From Brucella tritici (GTDB taxonomy: Bacteria; Pseudomonadota; Alphaproteobacteria; Rhizobiales; Rhizobiaceae), in assembly GCF_008932295.1 (NCBI RefSeq), contig NZ_WBWA01000024.1:1-64000 (forward strand): a DNA stretch of 64,000 nucleotides. Reading direction: 5' to 3'. Shown here in pieces: positions 35,387-43,894 of this stretch. Every line of letters starts with the position of its first letter. Positions within the stretch are counted from its first letter, which is position 1. The notes under the pieces were generated by a model, which was not told the origin of the DNA, ran no database searches, and worked only from the letters and a program-made list of their open reading frames with translations. The position numbers were made by a program, and so were the translations under genes.

Positions 35387-35950
35387 TTATCGGCTCTTGA
35401 TGCCAAGCCCGAAAGCGATGAAGGACCAGCCCTGGAAGATCAGGTCGATCGCCAGGAAAAGGCCAAGAATGAACAGGCTGTTGACTGGCCATTTGATGGC
35501 GATGATGAGGCCCAGCAACAAGGTGACGACGCCGCCTGCGACGATCCAGCCCCAACCGGCGGACGGTTTCGACTTGAAGCCGAGCCAGATACGGAAGGCA
35601 CCGGAACCGATCAGCGCTGCCGCCAGAAGGAAGGTCAGCACACCGGCTGCCAGCACCGGATTGATGAAGGCGACAATGCCGGCTGCCATATAAAGCAGGC
35701 CGCTCAGGAGCCAGAAGAAGAAGCTGCCCCAGGTTTTGACGCCAAATGCGTGAATGATCTCGATGACACCGCCGATCAGCATCATCAGGCCGACATAGTA
35801 GACCGACACCACGGTGGCCAGAACGAGATTACCGAAGGCGATGCCTCCGAGGATCAGCAGTGCGACCCCAAGGGCGACGAACCATCCCCACTTGCTGGAA
35901 AGTTCCTTTGGAAAAGTCGGGCGGTCGAAATCATTGTGAGCTGTTGTCAT
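35387..35950 (-). CDS. HdeD-family membrane protein
   Basis: A 187-residue inner-membrane protein with six predicted hydrophobic segments in three pairs (for example WFVALGVALLILGGIAFGNL and VGLMMLIGGVIEIIHAFGV). The duplicated DUF308 pattern and length match HdeD, which supports acid tolerance at high density in E. coli. No hdeAB partners are visible here. The gene stands alone between prfC and the divergent cardiolipin synthase gene. Confidence 0.85.
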   Translation of the reverse strand: MTTAHNDFDRPTFPKELSSKWGWFVALGVALLILGGIAFGNLVLATVVSVYYVGLMMLIGGVIEIIHAFGVKTWGSFFFWLLSGLLYMAAGIVAFINPVLAAGVLTFLLAAALIGSGAFRIWLGFKSKPSAGWGWIVAGGVVTLLLGLIIAIKWPVNSLFILGLFLAIDLIFQGWSFIAFGLGIKSR

Positions 35951-36119
35951 GAGACGTCCCTCAAATTGTCATGCCTCGTGAACAATATAAGGCATGTCCG
36001 GGATTTGACCAGCTTTTGTGCGAGGCGGGTCGGATCGTCGTTGTCTACTCTGTTCGTTCGCTCCGCAGAGCATTATATCTCTTTGCTATTGCAGTCGTTT
36101 TCCGCTTAAAGTTCATGTG

Positions 36120-37580
36120 ATGTTCGATCTGGTTTCCCACTACTGGCCGCATATCCTGTTCGCTCTGTCGGGCGTTCTGGGCGCGATAGCTGCCATTCAT
36201 GCGACGATGACGAAGGAAGAGGTGCGCACAGCCATCGGCTGGGTGGGGGTGATTATGCTGTCGCCCATCGTCGGAGCGGTGGTCTATGCCATTGCAGGCG
36301 TGAACCGCATCCGCCGTTCGACGCTTACACACCAGCGCGCCAATATGGGCAAGATCGCGCTCTACCACCTGTCGCATTTCGATACGACGAATGACCTCGT
36401 GCGGGCTGCCTTCGGACGCCAGTTCGGGGCGATGAAGATATTGGGCGATGCGGTCAGCCTCTATGATTTCACCAGTGGCAACAGCATCGATATGCTGGAA
36501 ACGGGTGACGAAGCTTACGCGGCAATGCTCGATGCGATAGGCCGAGCACAGCGCAGCATCATGCTGGAAACCTATATTTTCGACCGGGATGCGATTGGCG
36601 AAAAATTTGCCGATGCTTTGGGTGACGCGGTCAAGCGCGGCGTGGAAGTGCGGGTGCTGGTCGATGCGGTCGGCGCACGCTATTCCTTTCCAAGCATCGT
36701 GAAGCTTTTGAAGGACAAAGGCGTTGCCGTCGATGTGTTCAACGGCAATATCATCATCGGGCTGCGCCTGCCTTATGCGAACTTGCGCACCCACCGCAAA
36801 ATCCTCATCGTCGATGGCAAGGTCGCCTTTACCGGCGGTATGAATATTCGTGCGGGTTTCGTGCGCGCGATAGCGGGCGATGGGGTTGCCTTCGACACGC
36901 ATTTCAAGCTGAAAGGCCCGGCGATTGCCGACCTCTTCCATATCGCATCTGAAGACTGGCGCTTTGCGACCGGCGAACTCCTGACCGGCGAGGCCTGGAA
37001 GATAGCGCCGCCGGAAAATCCGCCTGGGACGGGAACGCTGGTTCGTGTCGTCGGATCAGGCCCGGACAAGAATGTGGAAACCAACCAGCGCATGATGATG
37101 GGCGCTTTCTCGATTGCCGAGCAGCATATTCTCATCATGACGCCTTATCTTCTGCCGGATCGCGAATTGATCAGTGCGCTGGTGACAGCGGCGCGGCGCG
37201 GCGTGTCGGTCGATATCGTCGTGCCGGGCGTCAACAATCTGAAGCTGGTAGATCGCGCCATGCGCGCCCAGTTCGACCAGTTGTTGAAGGATGGCTGCCG
37301 CATCTGGCGGGCAGGCGGGGCGTTCAATCATTCGAAGCTGATGACCATCGACGGAGCATGGTCCTATGTCGGGTCGTCCAACATCGATCCACGCTCGCTG
37401 CGGCTGAATTTCGAGGTCGATCTGGAAATCCTCGACCGCGATGTGGCCCGTCAGGTGGAAGAGCGCATCGGCAAGGTGATAGAGGAGAGCCGCGAGGTCA
37501 ATCTTGCGCGTCTCAAGAGCAGGCCATTTCTGGAACGGCTTCTCGACCGGATTATATGGCTGGGTTCGCCCTATCTATAA
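36120..37580 (+). CDS. cls: Cardiolipin synthase (phospholipase D family)
   Basis: A 486-residue enzyme. Two N-terminal membrane helices (HILFALSGVLGAIAAIHA and VGVIMLSPIVGAVVYAIAGV) are followed by two HKD catalytic motifs: HRKILIVDGKVAFTGGMNI and HSKLMTIDGAWSYVGSSNID. It condenses two phosphatidylglycerol molecules, or uses related donors, to make cardiolipin at the inner membrane. ATG 36120 is preferred over the upstream 36018 because the first helix then begins about 10 residues in. It is convergent with the EEP hydrolase gene 3 bp away. Confidence 0.9.
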   Translation: MFDLVSHYWPHILFALSGVLGAIAAIHATMTKEEVRTAIGWVGVIMLSPIVGAVVYAIAGVNRIRRSTLTHQRANMGKIALYHLSHFDTTNDLVRAAFGRQFGAMKILGDAVSLYDFTSGNSIDMLETGDEAYAAMLDAIGRAQRSIMLETYIFDRDAIGEKFADALGDAVKRGVEVRVLVDAVGARYSFPSIVKLLKDKGVAVDVFNGNIIIGLRLPYANLRTHRKILIVDGKVAFTGGMNIRAGFVRAIAGDGVAFDTHFKLKGPAIADLFHIASEDWRFATGELLTGEAWKIAPPENPPGTGTLVRVVGSGPDKNVETNQRMMMGAFSIAEQHILIMTPYLLPDRELISALVTAARRGVSVDIVVPGVNNLKLVDRAMRAQFDQLLKDGCRIWRAGGAFNHSKLMTIDGAWSYVGSSNIDPRSLRLNFEVDLEILDRDVARQVEERIGKVIEESREVNLARLKSRPFLERLLDRIIWLGSPYL

Positions 37581-37583
37581 GTA

Positions 37584-38441
37584 TTACCCCGTCCGGCTCG
37601 TGAATATTTCCGGGCTGTATTCTTCCAGCAGGTTCGTTGCCGATTTGAGATCGAGATGCGCCTTGATGGGCAGGTGATCGGACGCCAGGCGTGCAAGCGG
37701 CGTATTGTGCACTTCAACCGATGTAACCAGATTGTGCGGTGCACCCAACACGCGATCCAGTGCAAAAACCGGGAAACGTGATGGAAAACTCGGGACTGCT
37801 GTCGCGACATGGTTGAATGTCGGCATGAGGGCTGCGAGCGAAGAGCGTTTGCCGATGCGCCATTCGTTGAGGTCGCCGATCAGCAGGGTCGGCAGTGTGT
37901 CAGCCTCCTGCAGGGCGGTAAGGATGCTTTCGGCCTGCTGTTCGCGGGAGCGTTTCAAGAGACCAAGATGCGCGGCAATCACCCGGAGAGGCCCTGCCGG
38001 AAATTGCAGGTCCGCGACCAGAGCGCCGCGCGGCTCGACGCCTGGAAGCTTGAGTTGCTGCACATTGCGCACTACGCCTTCGCGGAACAGAAGCACGTTG
38101 CCATGCCAGCCATGCCCCTTTGGCATTGTTGCGGTGATGGGGACTGGGATGAGCCCGTGACGGCGTTCAAGCAGGCCGAGATCGAGCAGGCCGGAACGCT
38201 CGCCGAAACGCCTGTCGGCTTCCTGCAGGGCGATTACATCCGCGTCGATTTCGCTGATGACTTCGGCCGTACGTTGCGGATTGAACTGCTTGTCGATGCC
38301 GATGCATTTGTGGACATTGTAAGATGCAATGACGATATCACCGCCGGTGACATTGGCGTTGAGCGGCCTGAAGCCCGGCCTGTTCCGGATCGCAGTCAGG
38401 ATGGACTTCGATATCCGGTTTGGTTCTTTCTTTTTCAGCAC
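37584..38441 (-). CDS. Endonuclease/exonuclease/phosphatase (EEP) family hydrolase
   Basis: A 285-residue EEP-fold protein. Metal and catalytic residues are in IASYNVHKCIGID (near 38-50), ALQEAD (E74), LLIGDLNEW (near 186) and ASDHLPIKAHL (near 258). The family includes DNases, sphingomyelinases and inositol phosphatases; the substrate here is unknown. There is no signal peptide. The start is GTG 38441 with AGGTGA 8 nt before it. Rhizobial genomes often place such a gene beside a phospholipase-D-type synthase, as here, which makes a lipid-headgroup role possible but unproven. Confidence 0.85.
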   Translation of the reverse strand: MLKKKEPNRISKSILTAIRNRPGFRPLNANVTGGDIVIASYNVHKCIGIDKQFNPQRTAEVISEIDADVIALQEADRRFGERSGLLDLGLLERRHGLIPVPITATMPKGHGWHGNVLLFREGVVRNVQQLKLPGVEPRGALVADLQFPAGPLRVIAAHLGLLKRSREQQAESILTALQEADTLPTLLIGDLNEWRIGKRSSLAALMPTFNHVATAVPSFPSRFPVFALDRVLGAPHNLVTSVEVHNTPLARLASDHLPIKAHLDLKSATNLLEEYSPEIFTSRTG

Positions 38442-38578
38442 CCGTTTTTCACCTGTCAGGTATTCGGTTCCGAAAGACTATAGCATCCGCCAGCGAGATA
38501 AACTCTCTTCCCCTCAATATAGTCGGATTGTACATCTGTTTGAATAGCAATTCCCTACACAATTGGGCGAACTCTGGA

Positions 38579-38625
38579 GCGCATCTAATCCGAAAAGTGT
38601 GAAACAGTTTTCGGATTAGATGCGC
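38579..38625. repeat. RIME-like palindromic repeat, B module
   Basis: Very regular copy: GCGCATCTAATCCGAAAA mirrored by TTTTCGGATTAGATGCGC across the centre GTGTGAAACAG. Confidence 0.85.
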
Positions 38626-38676
38626 GTCACAATGGCCTCTGATGTAACGCGATACCCGCTCGTGCCGTTCCCTGAT

Positions 38677-40074
38677 TTATCGCGCAATGAAACGGATCAG
38701 TCGGTCGGTGATGCCGGTATAGGGGGGCTTGATGAGATCGCTTGGCGCAGGCGCATATTTGGTCAGGACCGGCATTGCCTTTGAAAAGGTCAGAAAACCG
38801 TCATGTCCATGATATTGGCCCATGCCGCTTGCACCCACGCCGCCGAAGGGCAGGTTGCTGCAGGCGAAATGGTAGAGCGTATCATTGACGCAGACGCCGC
38901 CAGCCACGATGCGGCTGAGCATCATTTCAATCTCTGCCGTGTTGTCGCTGAAACAGTAAAGGGCCAGCGGACGATCAAGTTTCAGAACAAAACCGATCGC
39001 ATCGTCGAGCAGGCGATAGCTGACGATTGGCAGAAGCGGGCCGAAAATCTCCTCCTGCATGATCGCATTGTCGGGGGCAGGTTCCAGCACAAGTGCGGGG
39101 GCCATTGATCGCGACTGATTGGAGCCAGCCGGAAGCTCAATGACGGCCTCGCTCCCGTTTGCGGCATCGGCCAGCAGTTTGGACAGTCGCGCTTCCTGAG
39201 CATCGTTGATGATTGTAGTGCGGTCTTTTTCCGCTGATGCGCCGCCGTAACGCGCCTGCATTTCGGCACGCAGAAGGTTGATGAATTCGTCGCGCTTGCT
39301 GTGATGAATCAGAACATAGTCCGGTGCGATGCAGGTTTGCCCTGCATTGAAGAATTTGCCAGTGGCGATTGCTCGGGCGGCGCGTTTGAGATTGGCGTTT
39401 TCACTGACAATGGCGGGCGACTTGCCGCCAAGCTCGAGTGTGATCGGGGTCAGGTTCGGTGCAGCAGCAGCCATGATCTTGCGCCCGACGGCAGTGGAGC
39501 CGGTGAAAAAGAGGTGGTCGAATGGCAGCGACGCGAATTGCGCGGAAAGCGATGCATCGCCGAGCGCCACCGCGACACGGTATTCCGAGAACACTTCCAA
39601 AAGCAGGCTTTGCAGGAAATCCGCAGTGCGCGGTGTATGTTCGGACGGTTTCAGGAAGACGTGGTTTCCGGCTGCGATTGTCGCGACAAGCGGCGCCAGC
39701 GCAAGATTGACCGGGTAGTTCCACGGCGCGATGATCCCCACCACGCCCAGCGGAACATAGCGGATTTCGGCCTTGGCCGGCCACATTTTCCAGCCCGCCT
39801 TGCGGCGCTTCGGCTTCATCCAGCGTTTGAGATTATGCAGGGCATCGTCGATTTCGGCAAAGACGACACTGACCTCACCGAGTAATGTTTCGTGCAGCGA
39901 GCGGTTGCCGAAATCCGCGCTGATGGCCTTCGCCATTTCATCCAGCCTTGCCTCGAGCCGCTCGCGCAGGCGCTTAAGGTCGTCCAGACGCTGTTCATAG
40001 GCAGGGCGGTCTTCAAGCCATGCGTGACGCAGGCGCTCGAATGAGAGCTGCAAGGCCTGTTCTTCAGTCGCCAT
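38677..40074 (-). CDS. Class 3-like aldehyde dehydrogenase (coniferyl/fatty aldehyde type)
   Basis: A 465-residue ALDH of the short class 3/coniferyl-aldehyde branch. GVVGIIAPWNYPVNLALAPL is the cofactor region, TLELGGKSPAIV carries the general base, and FFNAGQTCIAPDYVLI the catalytic cysteine. LPFGGVGASGMGQYHG is typical of this branch. It lacks the C-terminal membrane anchor of eukaryotic fatty aldehyde dehydrogenase. ATG 40074 overlaps the stop of the lysoplasmalogenase gene by 11 nt, so the two are translationally coupled. The likely substrates are long-chain or aromatic aldehydes. Confidence 0.88.
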   Translation of the reverse strand: MATEEQALQLSFERLRHAWLEDRPAYEQRLDDLKRLRERLEARLDEMAKAISADFGNRSLHETLLGEVSVVFAEIDDALHNLKRWMKPKRRKAGWKMWPAKAEIRYVPLGVVGIIAPWNYPVNLALAPLVATIAAGNHVFLKPSEHTPRTADFLQSLLLEVFSEYRVAVALGDASLSAQFASLPFDHLFFTGSTAVGRKIMAAAAPNLTPITLELGGKSPAIVSENANLKRAARAIATGKFFNAGQTCIAPDYVLIHHSKRDEFINLLRAEMQARYGGASAEKDRTTIINDAQEARLSKLLADAANGSEAVIELPAGSNQSRSMAPALVLEPAPDNAIMQEEIFGPLLPIVSYRLLDDAIGFVLKLDRPLALYCFSDNTAEIEMMLSRIVAGGVCVNDTLYHFACSNLPFGGVGASGMGQYHGHDGFLTFSKAMPVLTKYAPAPSDLIKPPYTGITDRLIRFIAR

Positions 40075-40783
40075 AGGCAAAATCCTCGGTCGAGCGGGCA
40101 AAGAGGAATTGCGCGGCATAATAGGTTGCAAGCACCCAGAGGCCGTTCAGCGGAATGTCGAGGCTGAACCGTCCATAGGCAAGCAGCGTGTCGCTTGCCA
40201 TGAAGAAGAGGCCGCCTGCTGCGGCAAGCCAGGCGGCATAACGTTGCGGCGTTTCCGGCTCGGTGCCGAGCGCGCGGCTCATCGCCTGCGCCGCCATAAT
40301 GCAAAGCGCGGCAGCGTAGATGACGACCGGGATTTTCAGGGGCGTCGGCAGCGATGACCAGAGGCCCGCTATGATTGCAAAGGCTGCGATGGCGAAAAGG
40401 ATGAAGACGCCCTTATGCGCTGCAAAGCGTGTTTTGCGGCAAAGCGCATAGATATAGGCGCAATGGGTGATGAGAAAGCAGATCAGGCCTGCCATGAAAT
40501 AATCGCCGGGCAGCATCAGGAATAAGTCGCCGAGTGCAGCGAAAGCCAGGCCAAAGGCGACTGCAAAGCCATAGGATTTCGATTTGGGGCGCCCGGCGCA
40601 AAGCACGGCGGCGAGCAGCAGCAAGGTCGCCGTCGGCTTGGTCAGATAGTGCAGCCAGCGCCCCGCGGAATCCTCGCCACTATAGCTCATGAGACTGCCT
40701 GCAATGGCGCAGACCGCGCAGAACAGAAACAGGCCGTAAAGCGTTCTGTTCCCTTCAAACTCCAGCAAGCCTCTTCGGCGCAT
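40064..40783 (-). CDS. Lysoplasmalogenase (YhhN/TMEM86 family)
   Basis: A 239-residue integral membrane protein with about eight hydrophobic segments. The family pattern is visible: KPTATLLLLAAVLC, FAALGDLFLMLPGDYFMAGL (the acidic pair thought to act in catalysis) and ITHCAYIYALC, then GLFFMASDTLLAYGRF. YhhN proteins cleave the vinyl-ether bond of lysoplasmalogens and release a fatty aldehyde. The next gene is an aldehyde dehydrogenase that overlaps it by 11 nt, giving a plausible two-step unit. Confidence 0.88.
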   Translation of the reverse strand: MRRRGLLEFEGNRTLYGLFLFCAVCAIAGSLMSYSGEDSAGRWLHYLTKPTATLLLLAAVLCAGRPKSKSYGFAVAFGLAFAALGDLFLMLPGDYFMAGLICFLITHCAYIYALCRKTRFAAHKGVFILFAIAAFAIIAGLWSSLPTPLKIPVVIYAAALCIMAAQAMSRALGTEPETPQRYAAWLAAAGGLFFMASDTLLAYGRFSLDIPLNGLWVLATYYAAQFLFARSTEDFAYGD

Positions 40784-40946
40784 ATTGGCTCCCCGTCATT
40801 ATAATTGTAAGCAAATGAATTAAGGACGCGGGATTGTGCCGCCAATTGCGAGATCAGCGCAATAGGCACAATTCATAGGGCTGTTGACAAAGCCTTGCCG
40901 GAGAAGCCGGGCACTCTGTTCCAATGGTTCGGAAGCCTGGCTGAAA

Positions 40947-41633
40947 TCAGGAAAGGTTCTTGCGTCGCTCGATTTCTTCTTCTGAAGGGTGGTCCATCGC
41001 GAAAGAACCGGTCTTGAGTTCGTCTGAACGCTGATAATTGGCAATGATGACGCCGCTGGGCGATGTGGTGGAACTGACCAGCTTGAAGGCCGATGGCATG
41101 GATTGCCCGTCGAACAGTCGCTTACCCCTGCCAAGGACGACCGGATAGATCAACAGCTGCAATTCGTCGACCAGATCGCTGGCAAGCAATTGATGAACCA
41201 GTTCGCTGCTGCCCGAGACTGACAGGTCAGGGCCCTCGGTGGCCTTGATGGCTCTCAATGAGGTGATGATATCATCGCCCAGCAGTTCACTGTTCTGCCA
41301 GTTCAGGCTTTCCGGCCTGTGCGTCGCGACATATTTCGTCACTTCGTTGAACATTTTGGCGATCTCGCCTTCACCAGGCACGAAACCGGGATCGTTCGGG
41401 TCTGTCACCTGATGCGGCCAGTGGGCAGCAAAAATATCATAGGTGCGCCTGCCCAAAAGCAGGTCGAACGGCTTGGAAAAGCTTTCGCCCATGGCTCCGG
41501 CAATCACATCGTCCCAATAGGGCACTGTCCAGCCGCCATATTCGAATTGGCCGGTACGATCCTCTTCCGGTCCACCCGGCGCCTGCATTACGCCGTCGAG
41601 GCTCAGAAACGTTCCAACAATGATCCGTCGCAT
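40947..41633 (-). CDS. RibD C-terminal/dihydrofolate-reductase-like family protein
   Basis: A 228-residue protein of the RibD-C (DHFR-like) superfamily. MRRIIVGTFLSLDGVMQAPG at the N terminus, LLLGRRTYDIFAAHWP near 60, and LSVSGSSELVHQLLASDLVD followed by IYPVVLGRGKRLFDG near 135-165 are diagnostic. Members bind NADPH; the substrate of this stand-alone type is unknown. ATG 41633 has GGGAGG just before it. The composite palindromic repeat lies 37 bp upstream of the start. Confidence 0.88.
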   Translation of the reverse strand: MRRIIVGTFLSLDGVMQAPGGPEEDRTGQFEYGGWTVPYWDDVIAGAMGESFSKPFDLLLGRRTYDIFAAHWPHQVTDPNDPGFVPGEGEIAKMFNEVTKYVATHRPESLNWQNSELLGDDIITSLRAIKATEGPDLSVSGSSELVHQLLASDLVDELQLLIYPVVLGRGKRLFDGQSMPSAFKLVSSTTSPSGVIIANYQRSDELKTGSFAMDHPSEEEIERRKNLS

Positions 41634-41670
41634 GATTTTCCTCCCAGAAAAGCCCGCCACGCGGGGCGTA

Positions 41671-41768
41671 GAGCGGTTCTGGTAAAAACAGAGCCGCTGG
41701 AACCGCTCTATCTATTTTCACGCATGTCTTTATCTCGAAACCGGTTCCCACTTTCGGGAGACATGCTC
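41671..41768. repeat. Composite RIME-like repeat (A plus B modules)
   Basis: A module GAGCGGTTC / GAACCGCTC, a T-rich linker, then B module GCATGTC ... CGAAACCGG / CGGGAGACATGC. Confidence 0.85.
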
Positions 41769-41790
41769 CAGCTTACAGGCTGGGAGCGGA

Positions 41791-41970
41791 TCAGGATAGT
41801 CGCGGGCTGTCAGGAGGAATTTCTGCCGCCTTGCGCCTTTTGCGGTCGATGCGCTCAGCGCGGGTGGAAAGCTCCGTATTGCCTTCGAGGTCTGTCTGCA
41901 GAATCAGGCCTTCCTGCTTCAGCCAGCGGATGATTTCGCCAAAGTCCCGATCATAATCCGGTTGTTGCAT
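41791..41970 (-). CDS. Small hypothetical protein, 59 residues
   Basis: An open frame from ATG 41970 to TGA at 41791-41793 encodes MQQPDYDRDFGEIIRWLKQE, then a hydrophobic-polar stretch (GLILQTDLEGNTELSTRAER) and a basic tail (IDRKRRKAAEIPPD). A good GGAGG lies about 12 nt before the start. It looks like a helical, highly charged cytoplasmic peptide. I do not recognise a family. It is located between the reductase gene and tRNA-Leu, with no operon partner. Confidence 0.55.
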   Translation of the reverse strand: MQQPDYDRDFGEIIRWLKQEGLILQTDLEGNTELSTRAERIDRKRRKAAEIPPDSPRLS

Positions 41971-42111
41971 GGCTCATCTCGCCTCCGATTTCCGTATGAC
42001 GAGAATGCGCGGAACGACGACCCGTTGCAACAGGGGCAGGAAAAGCGGGAAGCCTCCGAAAGGGAAAATCAGCTCGGAGGCCGGTTCAGCCGGAACAATC
42101 CGCCAGAAAGC

Positions 42112-42138
42112 AAAAAAGCCCGCTTGCGCGGGCTTTTT
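42112..42138. terminator. Bidirectional terminator
   Basis: AAAAAAGCCCGC / GCGGGCTTTTTT around a 3-4-nt loop. It lies between the small ORF and tRNA-Leu and could end transcription of the tRNA on the minus strand. Confidence 0.75.
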
Positions 42139-42180
42139 GGGATGCTTCTGAACCTTGGTAGTGGTTCGAAGACTTAGGAA

Positions 42181-42267
42181 TGGTGCCCAGAAGAGGACTC
42201 GAACCTCCACGCCCTTGCGAGCGCCAGCACCTGAAGCTGGTGCGTCTACCAATTCCGCCATCTGGGC
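42181..42267 (-). tRNA. tRNA-Leu (CAG)
   Basis: An 87-nt class II tRNA on the minus strand with acceptor GCCCAGA, a long variable arm, T loop GGTTCGAGTCC and encoded CCA. The anticodon stem-loop CCAGC-TTCAGGT-GCTGG gives CAG for leucine. Confidence 0.97.
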
Positions 42268-42413
42268 GACGAGGACCCATCTAAGGGGTCGACCTGCCTC
42301 TGTCAATCGCGTTTTCGACATTCAGCCAGCTTTTTTTCAGCCAATGCTTTTTTCGCGTTGAAAAGAGGGACGGGCGCGATGATGCGCCCGATAAATTCAC
42401 AGCCAGACAGCTA

Positions 42414-43034
42414 TTAAGCTTCGAGGATTTCCTTCGAAGCGACTGTCGAATCAGCATTGAGCCGGTAAACGACCGGAACGCCGGTGTTGAGTTCCTGCTT
42501 GAGAATCTGTTCAGGCGTCAGGCCGTCGAGCGCCATGATGAGCGCGCGCAGCGAATTGCCGTGGGCGGCAACCAGAACCGTCTCGCCGCGCAGCACGTGC
42601 GGCTGCACCGTGTGCAGATAATATGGCCATACGCGCGCGCCGGTGTCCTTCAGGCTTTCGCCACCGGGAGGCGGGACGTCGTAGGAACGGCGCCAGATAT
42701 GGACCTGTTCCTCACCCCATTTGACGCGGGCATCATCCTTGTTGAGGCCGGACAGATCGCCATAGTCGCGTTCGTTCAGGGCCTGATCGCGGATCGTCTG
42801 GAGATCAGACTGGCCGAGTTCATCAAGAATGTGCTGGCAGGTTACCTGCGCACGCGACAGCGCGGACGTGTAGGCGATGTCGAACTTGAGACCAGCAGCC
42901 TTCAGGCGCTGGCCAGCGGCCTTGGCTTCGGCATGGCCCTGTTCGGTCAGGCCCGGATCGCGCCATCCGGTGAAAAGGTTCTTGAGGTTCCATTCGCTTT
43001 GACCGTGACGGACCAGGACGAGAGTACGAGACAT
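42414..43034 (-). CDS. gpmA: 2,3-bisphosphoglycerate-dependent phosphoglycerate mutase
   Basis: A 206-residue histidine phosphatase-fold enzyme. The phosphorylated histidine is in [12 protein letters not shown] (residues 4-15), and the second histidine in [14 protein letters not shown]. It interconverts 3- and 2-phosphoglycerate in glycolysis. It is shorter than the E. coli enzyme (about 250), as usual for alphaproteobacteria. ATG 43034 has GGAG at good spacing; a TTG 6 nt earlier is unlikely. It is the last gene of the mgsA-glk-ABC-dapB-gpmA block and follows dapB by 26 bp. Confidence 0.95.
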   Translation of the reverse strand: MSRTLVLVRHGQSEWNLKNLFTGWRDPGLTEQGHAEAKAAGQRLKAAGLKFDIAYTSALSRAQVTCQHILDELGQSDLQTIRDQALNERDYGDLSGLNKDDARVKWGEEQVHIWRRSYDVPPPGGESLKDTGARVWPYYLHTVQPHVLRGETVLVAAHGNSLRALIMALDGLTPEQILKQELNTGVPVVYRLNADSTVASKEILEA

Positions 43035-43060
43035 ATGCAACGCTCCGTTAATAAAGATAA

Positions 43061-43894
43061 TCAGTCATTCAGCCCGAGAACGTCGAGCATGGAATAGAGA
43101 CCGGGCTTTTTGCCATAGGCCCAGAGTGCGGCCTTGATGGCGCCGCGCGCGAAGATCGAACGGTCTTCGGCATGATGGGAGAGAACGACGCGTTCACCGG
43201 GACCGGCAAGAATCACCGAGTGATCGCCGATGACCGAACCGCCGCGCAACGTTGCAAAGCCGATGGAGCCGGTTTCGCGTGGGCCGGTATAGCCGTCGCG
43301 CACGCGAACGCTGTTTTCCGCCAGTGCGATATCGCGTCCCCTGGCCGCTGCTTCGCCGAGAAGCAGCGCGGTGCCGGAGGGGGCATCGACCTTGTGCTTG
43401 TGATGCATCTCAAGAATTTCGATGTCGAAATCTGCTGGATCGAGAGCTTGTGCCGCCTTCTGTACAAGAACGGACAGAAGATTGACGCCGAGACTCATAT
43501 TGCCGGACTTGACGATGGTTGCGTGGCGGGCGGCGGCGCGGATTTTCTCTTCGTCTTCAGCCGAGCAACCCGTCGTACCGATGACATGCACGATGCGCGC
43601 CTGCGCAGCAAGGCCTGCAAATTCCACGCTTGCCGCAGGGCTCGTGAAATCGAGGACGCCCTGCGCCTTGGCAAAGACCGGCAACGGATCGTCGGTGATT
43701 GTTACGCCGAGCGGGCCGATACCGGTGACTTCGCCCGCATCCCTGCCCAGAAGGGGAGAGCTGGAGCGTTCGATAGCACCGACCAGTTTCGCACCTTCGA
43801 TGGTCTGGATAGTGCGGATCAAGGTCTGTCCCATGCGCCCGCCAGCGCCGACGACGACGAGGCCCATTTCGCTGTTCTGCGTTTCTCCGCTCAT
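43061..43894 (-). CDS. dapB: 4-hydroxy-tetrahydrodipicolinate reductase
   Basis: A 277-residue DapB. The nucleotide-binding motif [14 protein letters not shown] is near residue 13, and the substrate motif [19 protein letters not shown] contains the catalytic histidine and lysine. VIGTTGCS precedes the hinge. It reduces hydroxy-tetrahydrodipicolinate in lysine and meso-diaminopimelate synthesis. Its ATG overlaps the stop of the ABC exporter gene by 4 nt. Confidence 0.97.
   Translation of the reverse strand: MSGETQNSEMGLVVVGAGGRMGQTLIRTIQTIEGAKLVGAIERSSSPLLGRDAGEVTGIGPLGVTITDDPLPVFAKAQGVLDFTSPAASVEFAGLAAQARIVHVIGTTGCSAEDEEKIRAAARHATIVKSGNMSLGVNLLSVLVQKAAQALDPADFDIEILEMHHKHKVDAPSGTALLLGEAAARGRDIALAENSVRVRDGYTGPRETGSIGFATLRGGSVIGDHSVILAGPGERVVLSHHAEDRSIFARGAIKAALWAYGKKPGLYSMLDVLGLND

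Noticed and set aside
41969..42151. 60-residue plus-strand ORF before tRNA-Leu
   Set aside because: It reads through the terminator at 42112-42138 and has no ribosome-binding site.
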